Shown one piece after another: positions 36,495 to 45,843 of a stretch of 64,000 bases of DNA (position 1 is the first letter of the stretch; each line of letters begins with the position of its first letter). Origin of the DNA: an uncultured Bacteroidales bacterium (lineage in GTDB: Bacteria > Bacteroidota > Bacteroidia > Bacteroidales > P3); contig OMXC01000008.1 in NCBI GenBank assembly GCA_900314925.1, positions 1 to 64,000 on the forward strand, in the 5' to 3' direction. Under the pieces are notes generated by a model. It was given only the letters and a program-made list of their open reading frames with translations, ran no database searches and had not been told where the DNA came from. The position numbers and the translations under genes were made by a program.

Positions 36495-36523
36495 AAGATT
36501 TGTCACTTATAACAACACATGAT

Positions 36524-37402
36524 ATGAAAGCATACGTATTCCCCGGACAGGGAGCCCAGTTTGTGGGCATGGGTAAGAACTTGTACGACGGCAACGAGGA
36601 GTGCCGCGCGATGTTTGAGAAAGCCAATGAGATTATTGGCTTCCGCATCACTGACCTGATGTTCGCCGGCACGCCGGAGGACCTCAAGCAGACCAAGGTG
36701 ACGCAGCCCGCCATCTTCCTGCATAGCGTCATTCTGGCCAAGTATATGGGTGATGCCTTCAAGCCCGACATGGTGGGTGGCCACTCGCTGGGCGAGTTCT
36801 CGGCCCTGGTGGCTGCCGGTGCCATGAGCTTCGAGGATGGCCTCCGCCTGGTCATCGCCCGCGCCAACGCCATGCAGAAGTGCTGCGAGAAGACCCCGTC
36901 GACCATGGCCGCCGTCCTTAAGCTCGACGACAAGACGGTGGAGGACATCTGCGCCTCTGTGGAGGGCGAGGTGGTGGTGCCTGCCAACTACAACTGCCCC
37001 GGGCAGCTGGTCATCAGCGGCACCAACGAGGGCGTGGCACGCGCCTGCGAGAAGGTGAAGGCGGTGAAGGGCAAGGCTCTGCCGCTGGCCGTGGGCGGAG
37101 CGTTCCACAGCCCCCTGATGGAGCCCGCACGCGTGGAGCTGGCCGAGGCCATCGAGAAGACTTCGTTCATGAAGCCCGTCTGCCCCTGCTACCAGAATGT
37201 GGACGCCATGCCTCACAGCGACCCCGCCGAGATAAAGAAGAACCTGCTGATGCAGCTCACGTCGCCGGTGCGCTGGACTGCCACGGTGCAGAACATGCTG
37301 CGCGACGGTGCCACGGAGTTTATCGAGGTGGGCCCCGGCACCGCCCTGCAGGGCATGGTGAAGCGCGTCAACCCCGACGCCAACGCCCACTCGGCAGAGT
37401 GA
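36524..37402 (+). CDS. fabD: Malonyl-CoA:acyl-carrier-protein transacylase
   Basis: FabD loads malonate onto ACP for fatty-acid synthesis. The 292-residue product starts F-P-G-Q-G-A-Q. The nucleophile serine lies in G-H-S-L-G-E-F near 90, and the catalytic histidine in G-A-F-H-S-P-L-M near 195. The start at 36524 keeps the conserved N-terminal strand; a TTG at 36500 adds residues that do not fit. A bidirectional terminator follows. Confidence 0.96.
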   Translation: MKAYVFPGQGAQFVGMGKNLYDGNEECRAMFEKANEIIGFRITDLMFAGTPEDLKQTKVTQPAIFLHSVILAKYMGDAFKPDMVGGHSLGEFSALVAAGAMSFEDGLRLVIARANAMQKCCEKTPSTMAAVLKLDDKTVEDICASVEGEVVVPANYNCPGQLVISGTNEGVARACEKVKAVKGKALPLAVGGAFHSPLMEPARVELAEAIEKTSFMKPVCPCYQNVDAMPHSDPAEIKKNLLMQLTSPVRWTATVQNMLRDGATEFIEVGPGTALQGMVKRVNPDANAHSAE

Positions 37403-37422
37403 CGCTGCGACATAACAAAAGA

Positions 37423-37452
37423 AGAGAGGCTCTCACGTGTGAGAGCCTCTCT
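37423..37452. terminator. Bidirectional terminator between fabD and the adhesin gene
   Basis: A nearly perfect palindrome with a 14-bp stem, AGAGAGGCTCTCAC (37423-37436) with its complement (37439-37452), sits between convergent genes. T-rich sequence follows on the plus strand and, on the minus strand, TTCTTTTGTT follows. Confidence 0.88.
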
Positions 37453-37475
37453 CTTTGTATTGTGTCAAGAAGCGC

Positions 37476-40400
37476 TTACTTCTTGACGACCTTCTGGGTG
37501 TGGATACCGTTGGCGCTGATGACGCGGACCATGTAGACACCCTCGGCGAGGTTGCTCATGTCGAGCTGGCCGGCGCGGTCGTTGCTGAGGACGGTGCGGC
37601 CGTTGATGTCGATGACCTCAACTTTCTGGATGTTGTCACCGGCGATGTTGAGCATGTTGAACACGGGGTTGGGGTAGACAGCCACGTTGCTGGCGTTCTC
37701 GGCGTCCTCGATGCCACTGGTGGCAGCGATGCTGACGTCGTCGATGCCGAGCACGTACATGTCGGTGCAGCTATAGTGGCGGAAGGCCACATAGACGGTC
37801 TGGCCGGCATAGTCGGCGAGGCTGGCGCTGCGGCTGACCCACTCGTAGCCGGCGAGGGTCTCCTCGGAGATGGGGGTGGTGGCGGTGAAGTCGGCCACGG
37901 TGTTGCCGGTGGCTACATAGACGGCATAGTGTTCTTCGCCGTAGTCATTGCTGGCACCTGTTGCAAACCATGAGAGGGTATAGTTGCCATCGGCGGGCAG
38001 CGTGATGGCGGGGGTGATCAGCCAGTTGTCGGGAGTGATGGCACCGACACCACCGTTGACATAGGAGTTGGAGATGGCGCTGTTGCCAGTCTCACCGTTG
38101 CCGAAGCTGTTGCCGAACTCAGAGTCTCCCAAAGTGGGGTACCAGTTGTAGCCGTCGCCGTCGTTGTCGATGGTGCTCCAGCAGTCGCTGATGCCGTTCT
38201 CGAAGTCCTCGGTCCAGGGGAAGCTGGTGATGGCGTCGCAGTTGTAGGCATTGACGGTGTGGGTGGCGGGGGCGCTGGTGCCTACGCTGTTGGTGGCGGT
38301 CACACTGATGGTGTGGTTGCCGGTGGCGGTGAAGGAGGTGGTCAGCACGTTGCCGGTCTCGTTCTGGGCTGTGCCGTCAACCGTCCAGTTGAAGCTGGTG
38401 GCGTTGGCGCAGCTGGCGGTGAAGGTGGCGTTGGCGCCAACCATGACAGCGGTGGGGCCGCTGACGGTGACTATAGGCAGGCTGGGGGCGGCAATCATGA
38501 TGCTGTCGAGAGCCATGGCGTAGCCGCCGGTGCAGTTGTGGTGGCGGAAGGCAATCTTGAAGTTGCCGGTGACGGTGGCGGGAACAGAGGCCACGCGCTT
38601 GGCAAAGGTGGTGTCGCCGGCGGTGAGGGTCTCGCTGAAGACCATCGTGGAGTCGGTAAAGTTGGCACCGCTGATGACGTAGACGCTGTAGTGGTCGGAG
38701 GCATAGTTGGGAGCGCCGAGGGCGAAGGGACGCCAGCTGATCTCATAGCTGCCGGCGGTCATGGCGATCTCGTTGCTGATAAGCCAGTTGTCCTGACCCA
38801 TATCCATCATGCCGAAGTAGCTCTGCTGTGCGGAGATGGAGAGCACCTGACCCAGGGGGTTCTGCATCATTTCTTCTGAGAGGTACCAGCGGGTGCCGGT
38901 GGTGCTGACGGTGTCCCAGCAGCCGAAGCCGTTGGTGAAGTCGGCGGTGAAGGGCAGGCTCTCTGCGGGGCAGACGAAGACGTCGGTGACGACGGTGTCG
39001 TAGCTGGTGCCGACGGTGTTGGTGGCGCCGACGATGACGGTGTGGTTGCCGGCGGTGGCGAAGGAGGTGGCCAGCACGTTGCCGGTCTCGCTGGAGGCGA
39101 CGCCGTCAACTATCCAGCTGAAGGTCTGGGTGGTGCCGGTGGCTGTGTAGCGGGCGATGTTGCCGGCCTTGACGCTGGCGGGACCCACGAGGCTCACAGA
39201 GGGAGTGGTGGGGGCGCCGATGTAGATGTCGTCGACATAGAGGCGGTACTGGTAGTTGGCGTTGTAGTTGATGGCCACGTATTTGGTGGCGGCGGGCAGC
39301 GTGAGGACAACCTCAGTCCATGCGGTGGCGGGGTTGGTGTAGCTGGCCAGCACGTTGGTGAAGTCGCTGACGGCATTGCCGGTGGTGGAGGTCTTCACGA
39401 AGAAGGTGTCGGTGGCGCGCTGGGCCTTGTACCAGAACTTGAGGTCGTATGTGTTGTTGGCGTCCAGGACAAGCTCCGGGGTGATGAGGTACTGGTTGTA
39501 GTCGCCAGTGGTGGAAGCGCGGCTGTAGCTGCTGAAGCGGAAGTCGTTGGCACCGCTGTGGGCGGTGGCGTCGGCGTAGGTGCCAAACTCATTGTCGTTG
39601 GCAGCGTCCATGCTGATCATGCCCCAGCAGTTGTTGAGGCCGTTCTCGAAGTCCTCGGTGAAGGGGAAGGTGCTGATGGGGTCGCAGCTGTAGATGGTGG
39701 TCACCACGCTGTCGGCAATGCTCTGGCCGGTGGTGCTGGTGGCCACAGCCTTGACGGTGTAGGTGCCGGCGGCGGTGAAGGTGTGGGTGAAGCTGGTGCC
39801 GGTCTCGCTCTGCTGCACGCCGTCAATGTACCATGCCAGGGTGTTGACGTTGGTTGAGGCGCTGTAGGTGACGGCGGTGTTGTTCTGGGCGATGGTGGGG
39901 CCTGCCAGGGTGAGCACGGGGGCTCCCTGGGCGCGCACCTCTATCTCGTCGAGGATGAGCACGTAGCTGTTGGTGTTGGTGTTGTGGTGGCGGAAGGCTA
40001 CCTTGAAGTCGCCGCTGACGGTGGAGGGCACTGCGATGGCGTTGACGGTCCAGTTGGTGTCGTTGCTGGCGAGGGTGGTGGTGTAGACCGAGGTGGTGTC
40101 GGCGAAGTTGGCGCCGCTGATGACGTAGACGCTATAATGCTCTGCGGGGAACTGGCCGGTGAAGGGGCGGGCCTTCCAGTAGATCTCGTAGCTGCCGGTG
40201 GCGGGCATGGTGATGGCCGGGCTGATGAGCCAGCTGTCGGTGGAGATGTCATACCACTGGTTGTTCTGGTATACGCGGGCGAAGGAGAGCACCTGGCCGT
40301 AGGCGAGGCCTGCCTCGCTGGTGGGCATCCAGTTGTAGCCGTAGAGGGTGGCACCTGCGGTGTCCCAGCAGCCGAGGCTGGCGCTGAAGTCGGGAGCGTA

Positions 40401-41228
40401 GGGCAGGGCTATGTTGCCGCAGTCGATGGCGTCAATGGTGACAGTGTCGTATGCGGTGCCGATGGCGTTGGTGGCTTGGGCCACGACAGTGTGCTGGCCG
40501 GCGGTGGTGAAGGTGTGGGTCAGCGTGGTGCTGGTCTCGCTCTGCTGCACGCCGTCCACATACCAGCCGTAGCTGGTGGCCGCGCCGTTGATGGTGAAGA
40601 TGGCGGGCTCGTTGATTTTCACGAGGGCCGGGGCGCTGATGTTGATCTCAGGGGCTCCCTGGGCGCCGATGCGCAGGTCGTCGAGATGGAGCTGATACAT
40701 GTCGGTGGTGTTGTGATGGCGGAAGGCCACATAGATGGTCTGACCGGCATAGCTGGAAAGGTTGGCAGTGTATTTGGTGTAAGTCATGCTGGTGGTGCCG
40801 GTGTACACGGGGGTGGTGCCGGTGAAGTCGCTGACGGTGTTGCCAGTTGTGCTCACGTACACGCTGTAGTTCTCCATATAGTAGCTGGAGTTGTCATAAC
40901 CCAAGGCGTACCAGCTCAGGTCGAAATTGCTGCCTGCAGGAAGGGTGAAGGCAGGGAGGATGAGCCAGTTGTCGGGCGTAAGGGCGCCAACGTTGTTGAT
41001 GTACGATGCGGAGGACATGAAGCCCGTGCTGCCGTTGTTGCCCATGGCGGAGCTGGTGTAGTAGGTATAATCCCAGTTGTAGCCGTCACCGTCGTTGTCG
41101 ATGACGCTGAAGCCGGTCGGCAAGGCCGTGCCGTTCTCAAAGTCTTCCGTCCACGGGAAGCTTGTGATCTGGGCGCTCAAAGGCAGCATCATGGCTGCAA
41201 GCGCCAGAGTGAATAATGCTTTTTTCAT
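37476..41228 (-). CDS. Large modular T9SS adhesin: five anchor-J modules, four PKD-like domains
   Basis: The 1250-residue product has a signal peptide (about 1-19) and five jelly-roll-type modules of the choice-of-anchor J kind. Their starts share F-P-W-T-E-D-F-E-N-G or a variant (near 20, 280, 525, 775 and 1010). Four PKD/Ig-like domains separate them, each holding a W-x-V/I-D-G turn and T-F-T-T-A-G-type strand. A final T9SS sorting domain has V-A-V-Y-P-N-P-V and L-A-E-G-V-Y-M-V-R-V near 1190-1240. It should be exported and surface-anchored, with roles in adhesion or glycan binding. An upstream 25-residue extension was rejected because it covers the promoter and leader. Confidence 0.9.
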   Translation of the reverse strand: MKKALFTLALAAMMLPLSAQITSFPWTEDFENGTALPTGFSVIDNDGDGYNWDYTYYTSSAMGNNGSTGFMSSASYINNVGALTPDNWLILPAFTLPAGSNFDLSWYALGYDNSSYYMENYSVYVSTTGNTVSDFTGTTPVYTGTTSMTYTKYTANLSSYAGQTIYVAFRHHNTTDMYQLHLDDLRIGAQGAPEINISAPALVKINEPAIFTINGAATSYGWYVDGVQQSETSTTLTHTFTTAGQHTVVAQATNAIGTAYDTVTIDAIDCGNIALPYAPDFSASLGCWDTAGATLYGYNWMPTSEAGLAYGQVLSFARVYQNNQWYDISTDSWLISPAITMPATGSYEIYWKARPFTGQFPAEHYSVYVISGANFADTTSVYTTTLASNDTNWTVNAIAVPSTVSGDFKVAFRHHNTNTNSYVLILDEIEVRAQGAPVLTLAGPTIAQNNTAVTYSASTNVNTLAWYIDGVQQSETGTSFTHTFTAAGTYTVKAVATSTTGQSIADSVVTTIYSCDPISTFPFTEDFENGLNNCWGMISMDAANDNEFGTYADATAHSGANDFRFSSYSRASTTGDYNQYLITPELVLDANNTYDLKFWYKAQRATDTFFVKTSTTGNAVSDFTNVLASYTNPATAWTEVVLTLPAATKYVAINYNANYQYRLYVDDIYIGAPTTPSVSLVGPASVKAGNIARYTATGTTQTFSWIVDGVASSETGNVLATSFATAGNHTVIVGATNTVGTSYDTVVTDVFVCPAESLPFTADFTNGFGCWDTVSTTGTRWYLSEEMMQNPLGQVLSISAQQSYFGMMDMGQDNWLISNEIAMTAGSYEISWRPFALGAPNYASDHYSVYVISGANFTDSTMVFSETLTAGDTTFAKRVASVPATVTGNFKIAFRHHNCTGGYAMALDSIMIAAPSLPIVTVSGPTAVMVGANATFTASCANATSFNWTVDGTAQNETGNVLTTSFTATGNHTISVTATNSVGTSAPATHTVNAYNCDAITSFPWTEDFENGISDCWSTIDNDGDGYNWYPTLGDSEFGNSFGNGETGNSAISNSYVNGGVGAITPDNWLITPAITLPADGNYTLSWFATGASNDYGEEHYAVYVATGNTVADFTATTPISEETLAGYEWVSRSASLADYAGQTVYVAFRHYSCTDMYVLGIDDVSIAATSGIEDAENASNVAVYPNPVFNMLNIAGDNIQKVEVIDINGRTVLSNDRAGQLDMSNLAEGVYMVRVISANGIHTQKVVKK

Positions 41229-41282
41229 TTTTTTTGTTGTTTTTAATTTATATAAATATTTGTTTCCTATAAATTTAGGTCG

Positions 41283-41298
41283 CCACCCTACAGGGTGG
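41283..41298. promoter_or_regulatory. Hairpin in the adhesin 5' leader
   Basis: CCACCCT pairs with AGGGTGG around a two-base loop, between the -7 box and the ATG of the large adhesin gene. It may stabilise or regulate the leader of the transcript. Confidence 0.5.
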
Positions 41299-41307
41299 GA
41301 CAAAATG

Positions 41308-41315
41308 CAAATATA
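41308..41315 (-). promoter_or_regulatory. -7 box of the large adhesin gene
   Basis: The minus strand reads TATATTTG, matching TAnnTTTG, 79 bases before the chosen ATG at 41228. It overlaps the upstream in-frame codons that were rejected as start. Confidence 0.65.
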
Positions 41316-41419
41316 CGACTTTTTTCCGAATGCGCGTGCGCGAAGCGGATTTTAACATTTGCCCTGCAAGGATTCACGGCCGCAGCAACAACATTTCCGC
41401 CCCGTCCCCAGCCGAAGCC

Positions 41420-41540
41420 CATACGGAGCCTGTACGGCATTTCAACGATACTTCAACGATACTTCTTCAGTGCAGCACTGAAGAACTACTGAAGAAGTAT
41501 CGTTGAAATGCCGAAGGGGGTCCGTGGCGGATCCGTGGCA
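41420..41540. repeat. 11-nt-periodic intergenic array C with 20-bp hairpin
   Basis: Eleven consecutive 11-nt units fill the 334-base gap between the PHP gene and the adhesin gene. They include two perfect TCAACGATACT units. Bases 41435-41454 pair perfectly over 20 bp with 41494-41513 (ends CGGCAT and ATGCCG). An alternative perfect 20-bp register exists one unit along (41452-41471 with 41488-41507), and an inner 10-bp stem closes at 41463-41485. No gene is present. Confidence 0.9.
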
Positions 41541-41562
41541 GAAGGTGTGTGAATGACGGGGG

Positions 41563-42387
41563 CTACCGGCGCCAGTGGGTGAGCACTTCGGGGTATTGGA
41601 TGGCGCGGAGGTATTCGCTTGCGCCTTCGGTGCGCGGCAGGTCCTCCGGCGCATGGGCGTCGGTGCTGACGATGACGGGCAGGCGCCACTGCTTCATCTG
41701 CTGCAGCAGGCGGCGCGAGGGGTAGTAGTCGGGGTGGCGCCCTTTGTAGATGCCGCGGGTGTTCACCTCGACGATGACGCCCAGCTCACGGGCCAGCGCG
41801 AGGGTCTCCAGGGCTAGCTCTTCGTACCACGGCTCGTCTTCCGCGAAGTAGCGGCTGCGGTTGTGCATGGCTATCTTGTCGGGGTGGCCGAGGATGGTGG
41901 GGCGGTTCTTCTCCAGCATGGCGTTCTGCTGGTGGAAGTAAGCCGTCACCCCGCGCCGTATGTCGCCACCGAAGAGGCGCTGCAGGCCTTCGTCGTAGCG
42001 CTCCCATCTGGGGCCGTCGATGAACCATAGGTCGTCGGCTCCCCGTGGCGTCACTCCCGGTGCCGGTATGAGGTGCACGCTGCCTATGGTGTAGTCCAGC
42101 CCGCCCTGCTTTGTCAAGGGGGTGAAGTCTTCGAGCATGCCGGGCACATAGTCGAACTCCAGGCCGAGGCTTATCTCGATGCGGTCCTTGTACTCTTCCT
42201 GCAGGGCGCGCACCTCGCGGCAGTAGCCGTCGTAGTCGGTGATGGAGAAGGTGTTGTCGAAGGGCAGGGGAGAGTGGCCGCTGAAGCCGAGGGCCGTGAA
42301 GCCGTGGGCGACGGCGAAGTCGACCATCTCGCGCGGCGTGGCCTTGCCGTCGCAGTAGCATGAGTGTGTGTGGAAGTTAGAAAGCAT
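41563..42387 (-). CDS. PHP-domain phosphoesterase (histidinol-phosphatase-like)
   Basis: The 274-residue product has the PHP metal-site motifs F-H-T-H-S-C-Y-C-D-G-K-A at the start, G-F-S-G-H-S-P near 35 and G-L-E-F-D-Y near 75. I-G-S-V-H-L lies near 100, G-H-P-D near 165 and S-T-D-A-H near 240. It best resembles HisJ-type histidinol-phosphatase, but no histidine genes are nearby, so another phosphoester substrate is possible. Its start overlaps the upstream outer-membrane gene by 11 bases. Confidence 0.9.
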   Translation of the reverse strand: MLSNFHTHSCYCDGKATPREMVDFAVAHGFTALGFSGHSPLPFDNTFSITDYDGYCREVRALQEEYKDRIEISLGLEFDYVPGMLEDFTPLTKQGGLDYTIGSVHLIPAPGVTPRGADDLWFIDGPRWERYDEGLQRLFGGDIRRGVTAYFHQQNAMLEKNRPTILGHPDKIAMHNRSRYFAEDEPWYEELALETLALARELGVIVEVNTRGIYKGRHPDYYPSRRLLQQMKQWRLPVIVSTDAHAPEDLPRTEGASEYLRAIQYPEVLTHWRR

Positions 42388-43558
42388 AGACGATGCTCAG
42401 CGACAGGCGCAGGTTGCCCACGGGCTCCTTGTAGCCGGCATGGGTGTATTCGGCTTCAGCGGTGAAGTCGAGGCCGGTGAGCGTCTTGTAGGTGAGGCGG
42501 GGCTGCACGCGCCAGAGGTATTCCAGGTCGTGGCCGCGGCCGAAGCAGTGGACGAAGTTCGCATTGCCGTAGTCGAGGTTCTTGGCGTAGCCGATGAAGA
42601 GGCCGGGGCGCCAGTGTCCGGTGCTCTTTTCGACATCGAGCCACACGGTGTTGAAGTGCCAGTCCCGGAACGTGCTGTCGGCCAGCATCAGGTAGCCGCC
42701 CAGCGAGCAGCCTTCGTAGAGGCTGTTGTTCAGCAGCGTCTGGGCCTTAAAGGTGACACCCTTAAGCGTCAGACTGCCAAACGCAGAATAACTCAACGAG
42801 GTGTACAAGGCACCATCGGCTGCCATGCCTGTAGTGTTCACCACCGGCTGTGTGGTCTTGGCGTTGACGGCCGCACCGACAAAGATTTTACCGCTATGAT
42901 AACGTATCTGTGCGTTGAGCTCGGGCACCAGGCTATGGCGGGCAAAGAGTGTGCTGCTCTGCGGAACACCGTTGAGCAAGCCCTGGCTCATATTGTCGAG
43001 CTGCCACTGTGCCACAGCCATTAGTTCCCAGTTGCCTGTAGGGAAGTAGCTGTAGCGCACCTGTGGCTGGCGGGCGTAGCAGTGGAACGGCGCACCCATG
43101 TTCAGCGGGTTGGTCATGGGCATGATCTCATGGACGACCATGGCATACCAATATTGGCCCACGGTAAGTTCATGACTGTCCCAATTCAGCCTGAGGTAGG
43201 CGTGACGCAGGCGCAGGTTGTTGATTGTGGCGTTGGTGCTGCCGGTGAAGTCGCCTTCGATATATGCCATAGTGTTGGCTCCAAGCATCTCTGGGCCTTT
43301 GACAGTGAGTCCCAGTCGGGCGGTGATGGCCAGCATGTTGGCCTGCCAGCCGTCGTTGATGTCGCGGCCCAGGCTGTCCTTGACGATGGGCTTGGGGTAG
43401 AAGAGCATCATGTCCTCGCGGCCACCCACCACCGAGCGGCTGTCGGCGTAGTAGTGCGGGTTGACGAAGCCGTGCCACTCGAGCGCGAAGGGGCTTTGGG
43501 CTCTCAAGGAACCCATTAAACCCATTAAGCCCACTAAACCTATTAAGAGCTTCTTCAT
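42377..43558 (-). CDS. Outer-membrane porin-like protein with a 9-nt-repeat signal peptide
   Basis: The 393-residue product begins with a signal peptide whose core, L-V-G-L-M-G-L-M-G, is written in 9-nt near-repeats (43513-43546). The mature part shows beta-barrel alternation and aromatic girdle residues, with P-K-P-I-V-K-D and a terminal S-L-S-I-V-Y-A-F ending in Phe, as usual for outer-membrane barrels. It resembles the DcaP/phosphate-porin-like barrels of Bacteroidetes. The start at 43558 overlaps the upstream membrane gene stop (ATGA). Confidence 0.85.
   Translation of the reverse strand: MKKLLIGLVGLMGLMGSLRAQSPFALEWHGFVNPHYYADSRSVVGGREDMMLFYPKPIVKDSLGRDINDGWQANMLAITARLGLTVKGPEMLGANTMAYIEGDFTGSTNATINNLRLRHAYLRLNWDSHELTVGQYWYAMVVHEIMPMTNPLNMGAPFHCYARQPQVRYSYFPTGNWELMAVAQWQLDNMSQGLLNGVPQSSTLFARHSLVPELNAQIRYHSGKIFVGAAVNAKTTQPVVNTTGMAADGALYTSLSYSAFGSLTLKGVTFKAQTLLNNSLYEGCSLGGYLMLADSTFRDWHFNTVWLDVEKSTGHWRPGLFIGYAKNLDYGNANFVHCFGRGHDLEYLWRVQPRLTYKTLTGLDFTAEAEYTHAGYKEPVGNLRLSLSIVYAF
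43513..43546. repeat. 9-nt near-repeat in a signal peptide
   Basis: Four near-copies of a 9-nt unit (CATTAAACC and variants on the plus strand) encode the G-L-x-G-L-M core of the signal peptide. The unit length is a multiple of three, so it preserves frame. Confidence 0.7.
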
Positions 43559-44241
43559 TTCTTGATGGCAAGTATCAGGCCCAGCGCCACGCCCAGCAGG
43601 GCGGCGAAGAGCACCTGGAACGTCGGGGGCAGGATGAAGGTGATGGTGTGCGCCGGGAACCAGAAGAGGGGTATGGTCTTCTTGATGACGAAGTTCCACT
43701 GCATGTCCCAGTTGACCTTGTGGGCGAATATCTCGCGCATCTTCATGGGGCGGAGCAGACCTGCCACGGTGCCGCCGTTGTCGGTGATGTGTATGTCGGT
43801 GCACTTGTGGAAGGTCATCATCACCGGTGCGAAGATGCTGTTCATAAGCACGCTGACGGCAAAGGCCACGCCCAGCTTGCCCCAGGAGAAGGCCGGGGCG
43901 GCGAACACAGCGGCGGCGCTTGTCCAGCCCAGCGAGCCGAGGAAGGCCGGTACGCCGGTCTTGAAGATGACCATGGCCATGGCGATGCACATGCCGAGGA
44001 AGCCCCACACCATCATGCGGGGCACGATGCCGAAGCCCGGCTTGTTGTAGACGCCTTCGCGGATGCGCAGGGCCAGCATCTCGCCCAGTGTGGCGAGGAT
44101 GGCGAACTTGAAGAAGGCCATGATGTATGGGTGCTGCGCAGTGGCGCGGCAGAACCAGTCGAAGAAGCCGGTGGCGGGGATGAAGAACGGCGCCAGCACT
44201 ATGATGACGCAAAGGATGAGTATCCAGTCTGCTTTTTTCAT
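43555..44241 (-). CDS. Conserved inner-membrane protein, unknown function
   Basis: The 228-residue product has four or five hydrophobic segments (about 5-25, 40-58, 75-100, 115-140 and 195-225) with conserved-looking phrases V-M-M-T-F-H-K and W-N-F-V-I-K-K-T-I-P. The C-terminal part weakly recalls the Mpv17/PMP22 family, but I am not sure. Close homologues appear to be common in Bacteroides. It precedes the porin gene with an ATGA overlap, suggesting joint expression. Confidence 0.85.
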   Translation of the reverse strand: MKKADWILILCVIIVLAPFFIPATGFFDWFCRATAQHPYIMAFFKFAILATLGEMLALRIREGVYNKPGFGIVPRMMVWGFLGMCIAMAMVIFKTGVPAFLGSLGWTSAAAVFAAPAFSWGKLGVAFAVSVLMNSIFAPVMMTFHKCTDIHITDNGGTVAGLLRPMKMREIFAHKVNWDMQWNFVIKKTIPLFWFPAHTITFILPPTFQVLFAALLGVALGLILAIKK

Positions 44242-44266
44242 GACTCTTAATTTTTATCTCATGGGT

Positions 44267-45760
44267 TTATAACTGCCACGTGGCGCCGTCTTTGCCGTCT
44301 TTGACGGTGACGCCGGCGGCGGCGAGGGCGTCGCGTATCTTGTCGCTGGTGGCCCAGTCTTTGTTGGCCTTGGCGGTGGCGCGGATGTCGAGTATGATGT
44401 GCATCAGGCTGTCTACCAGCTGGCCGTTGCCGCCCTCGGAGGCTTCGTCGCGCATGCCCATGACCTCGAAGAGGAAGGTGTCGAAGACCTGGCGCAGCTC
44501 GTCGATGTCGGCCTGGCGGAGCTTGAGCTTGCCGTCGGCGGCGGAGTTGATGATGCGCGCGGCCTCAAAGAGGTGGCTGATGACGATGGGCGTGTTGAAG
44601 TCGTCGTTCATGGCGTCGTAGCACTTCTGTCGGAGGGCTGCCACTTCGGGGTTGGCCTCGGCGCCGGCGCTGGCGGCGACCCTGCCGAGGGTCTTGTAGG
44701 CTTCGAGGAGCTTGGCGAAGCCCTTCTCCGAAGCCTGCAGGGCTTCGTTGCCGAAGTCTACGGTGCTGCGGTAGTGGGCCTGGAGGATGAAGAAGCGGAT
44801 GGTCATGGGGCTGTAGGCCTGCGCCAGCATCTCCTTGCCGTCCTTGTCTTTGTGGCTACCGGCGAAGAACTCGTCGAGGGTGATGAAGTTGCCCAGGCTC
44901 TTGCCCATCTTCTGGCCGTTGATGGTGATCATGTTGTTGTGCATCCAGTAGCGGCAGGGGGCGTGGCCTGTGGAGGCTACGCACTGCGCTATCTCGCTCT
45001 CGTGGTGCGGGAAGACGAGGTCCATGCCGCCGCCGTGTATGTCGAAGGGCGAGCCGAGGTATTTGGCGCCCATGGCGGTGCACTCGGCATGCCAGCCGGG
45101 GAAGCCGTCGCTCCAGGGCGAAGGCCACCGCATGATGTGCTCCGGCGAGGCTTTCTTCCACAGGGCGAAGTCGCCGGGGAAGCGTTTCTCCTCCTGTCCG
45201 TCGAGTTCGCGGGTGGTGGCGAGCATCTCCTCGATGACGCGGCCGCTGAGCTGGCCGTATTTGTGGGTCTGCTCCTGGTATTTGCGCACGTCGAAGTACA
45301 CCGAGCCGTTGCTGACGTAGGCGTAGCCGGCGTCGAGTATCTGCTGCACGAGGGCTATCTGCTCCATGATGTGGCCGCTGGCGTGGGGCTCTATGCTCGG
45401 GGGCAGCACGCCGAGGCGCTCCATGGCTGTGTGGTAGCGGTTGGTGTAGTACTGCGCCACCTCCATGGGCTCCAGCTGCTCCAGGCGCGCCTTCTTGGCT
45501 ATCTTGTCCTCGCCCTCGTCGGCGTCGTGCTCCAGGTGGCCCACGTCGGTGATGTTGCGCACGTAGCGCACCTTGTAGCCCAGATGCTGCAGGTAGCGGA
45601 AGACGATGTCGAAGGTGATGGCGGGGCGGGCGTGGCCCAGGTGGGCGTCGCCGTAGACCGTCGGGCCGCAGACGTACATGCCCACATGGCCCTCGTTAAT
45701 AGGGCGGAAGAGCTCTTTCTGACGGCTCAACGTATTGTATATCAACAGTTGCTGTTCCAT
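44267..45760 (-). CDS. cysS: Cysteinyl-tRNA synthetase
   Basis: CysS charges tRNA-Cys. The 497-residue product has [13 protein letters not shown] (HIGH-like motif, with the first zinc cysteine) and W-H-A-E-C (zinc ligands near 235). The KMSKS motif is K-M-G-K-S near 295. The start M-E-Q-Q-L-L at 45760 was chosen over a TTG at 45784 that lies within the -7 box. A repeat array lies upstream. Confidence 0.97.
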   Translation of the reverse strand: MEQQLLIYNTLSRQKELFRPINEGHVGMYVCGPTVYGDAHLGHARPAITFDIVFRYLQHLGYKVRYVRNITDVGHLEHDADEGEDKIAKKARLEQLEPMEVAQYYTNRYHTAMERLGVLPPSIEPHASGHIMEQIALVQQILDAGYAYVSNGSVYFDVRKYQEQTHKYGQLSGRVIEEMLATTRELDGQEEKRFPGDFALWKKASPEHIMRWPSPWSDGFPGWHAECTAMGAKYLGSPFDIHGGGMDLVFPHHESEIAQCVASTGHAPCRYWMHNNMITINGQKMGKSLGNFITLDEFFAGSHKDKDGKEMLAQAYSPMTIRFFILQAHYRSTVDFGNEALQASEKGFAKLLEAYKTLGRVAASAGAEANPEVAALRQKCYDAMNDDFNTPIVISHLFEAARIINSAADGKLKLRQADIDELRQVFDTFLFEVMGMRDEASEGGNGQLVDSLMHIILDIRATAKANKDWATSDKIRDALAAAGVTVKDGKDGATWQL

Positions 45761-45781
45761 GATGCTATGAGTATTGGACTG

Positions 45782-45789
45782 CAAAGGTA
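45782..45789 (-). promoter_or_regulatory. -7 box of cysS
   Basis: The minus strand reads TACCTTTG, matching TAnnTTTG, 21 bases before the cysS ATG at 45760. Confidence 0.65.
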
Positions 45790-45843
45790 CGCAAAAAAAA
45801 TGAATTGCAGGTTCTTTTTTATTATGTTCGCGCGGAAAGTCCG

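Noticed and set aside
39042..41216. Long plus-strand Gly/Val-rich ORFs
   Set aside because: Antisense of the modular adhesin repeats.
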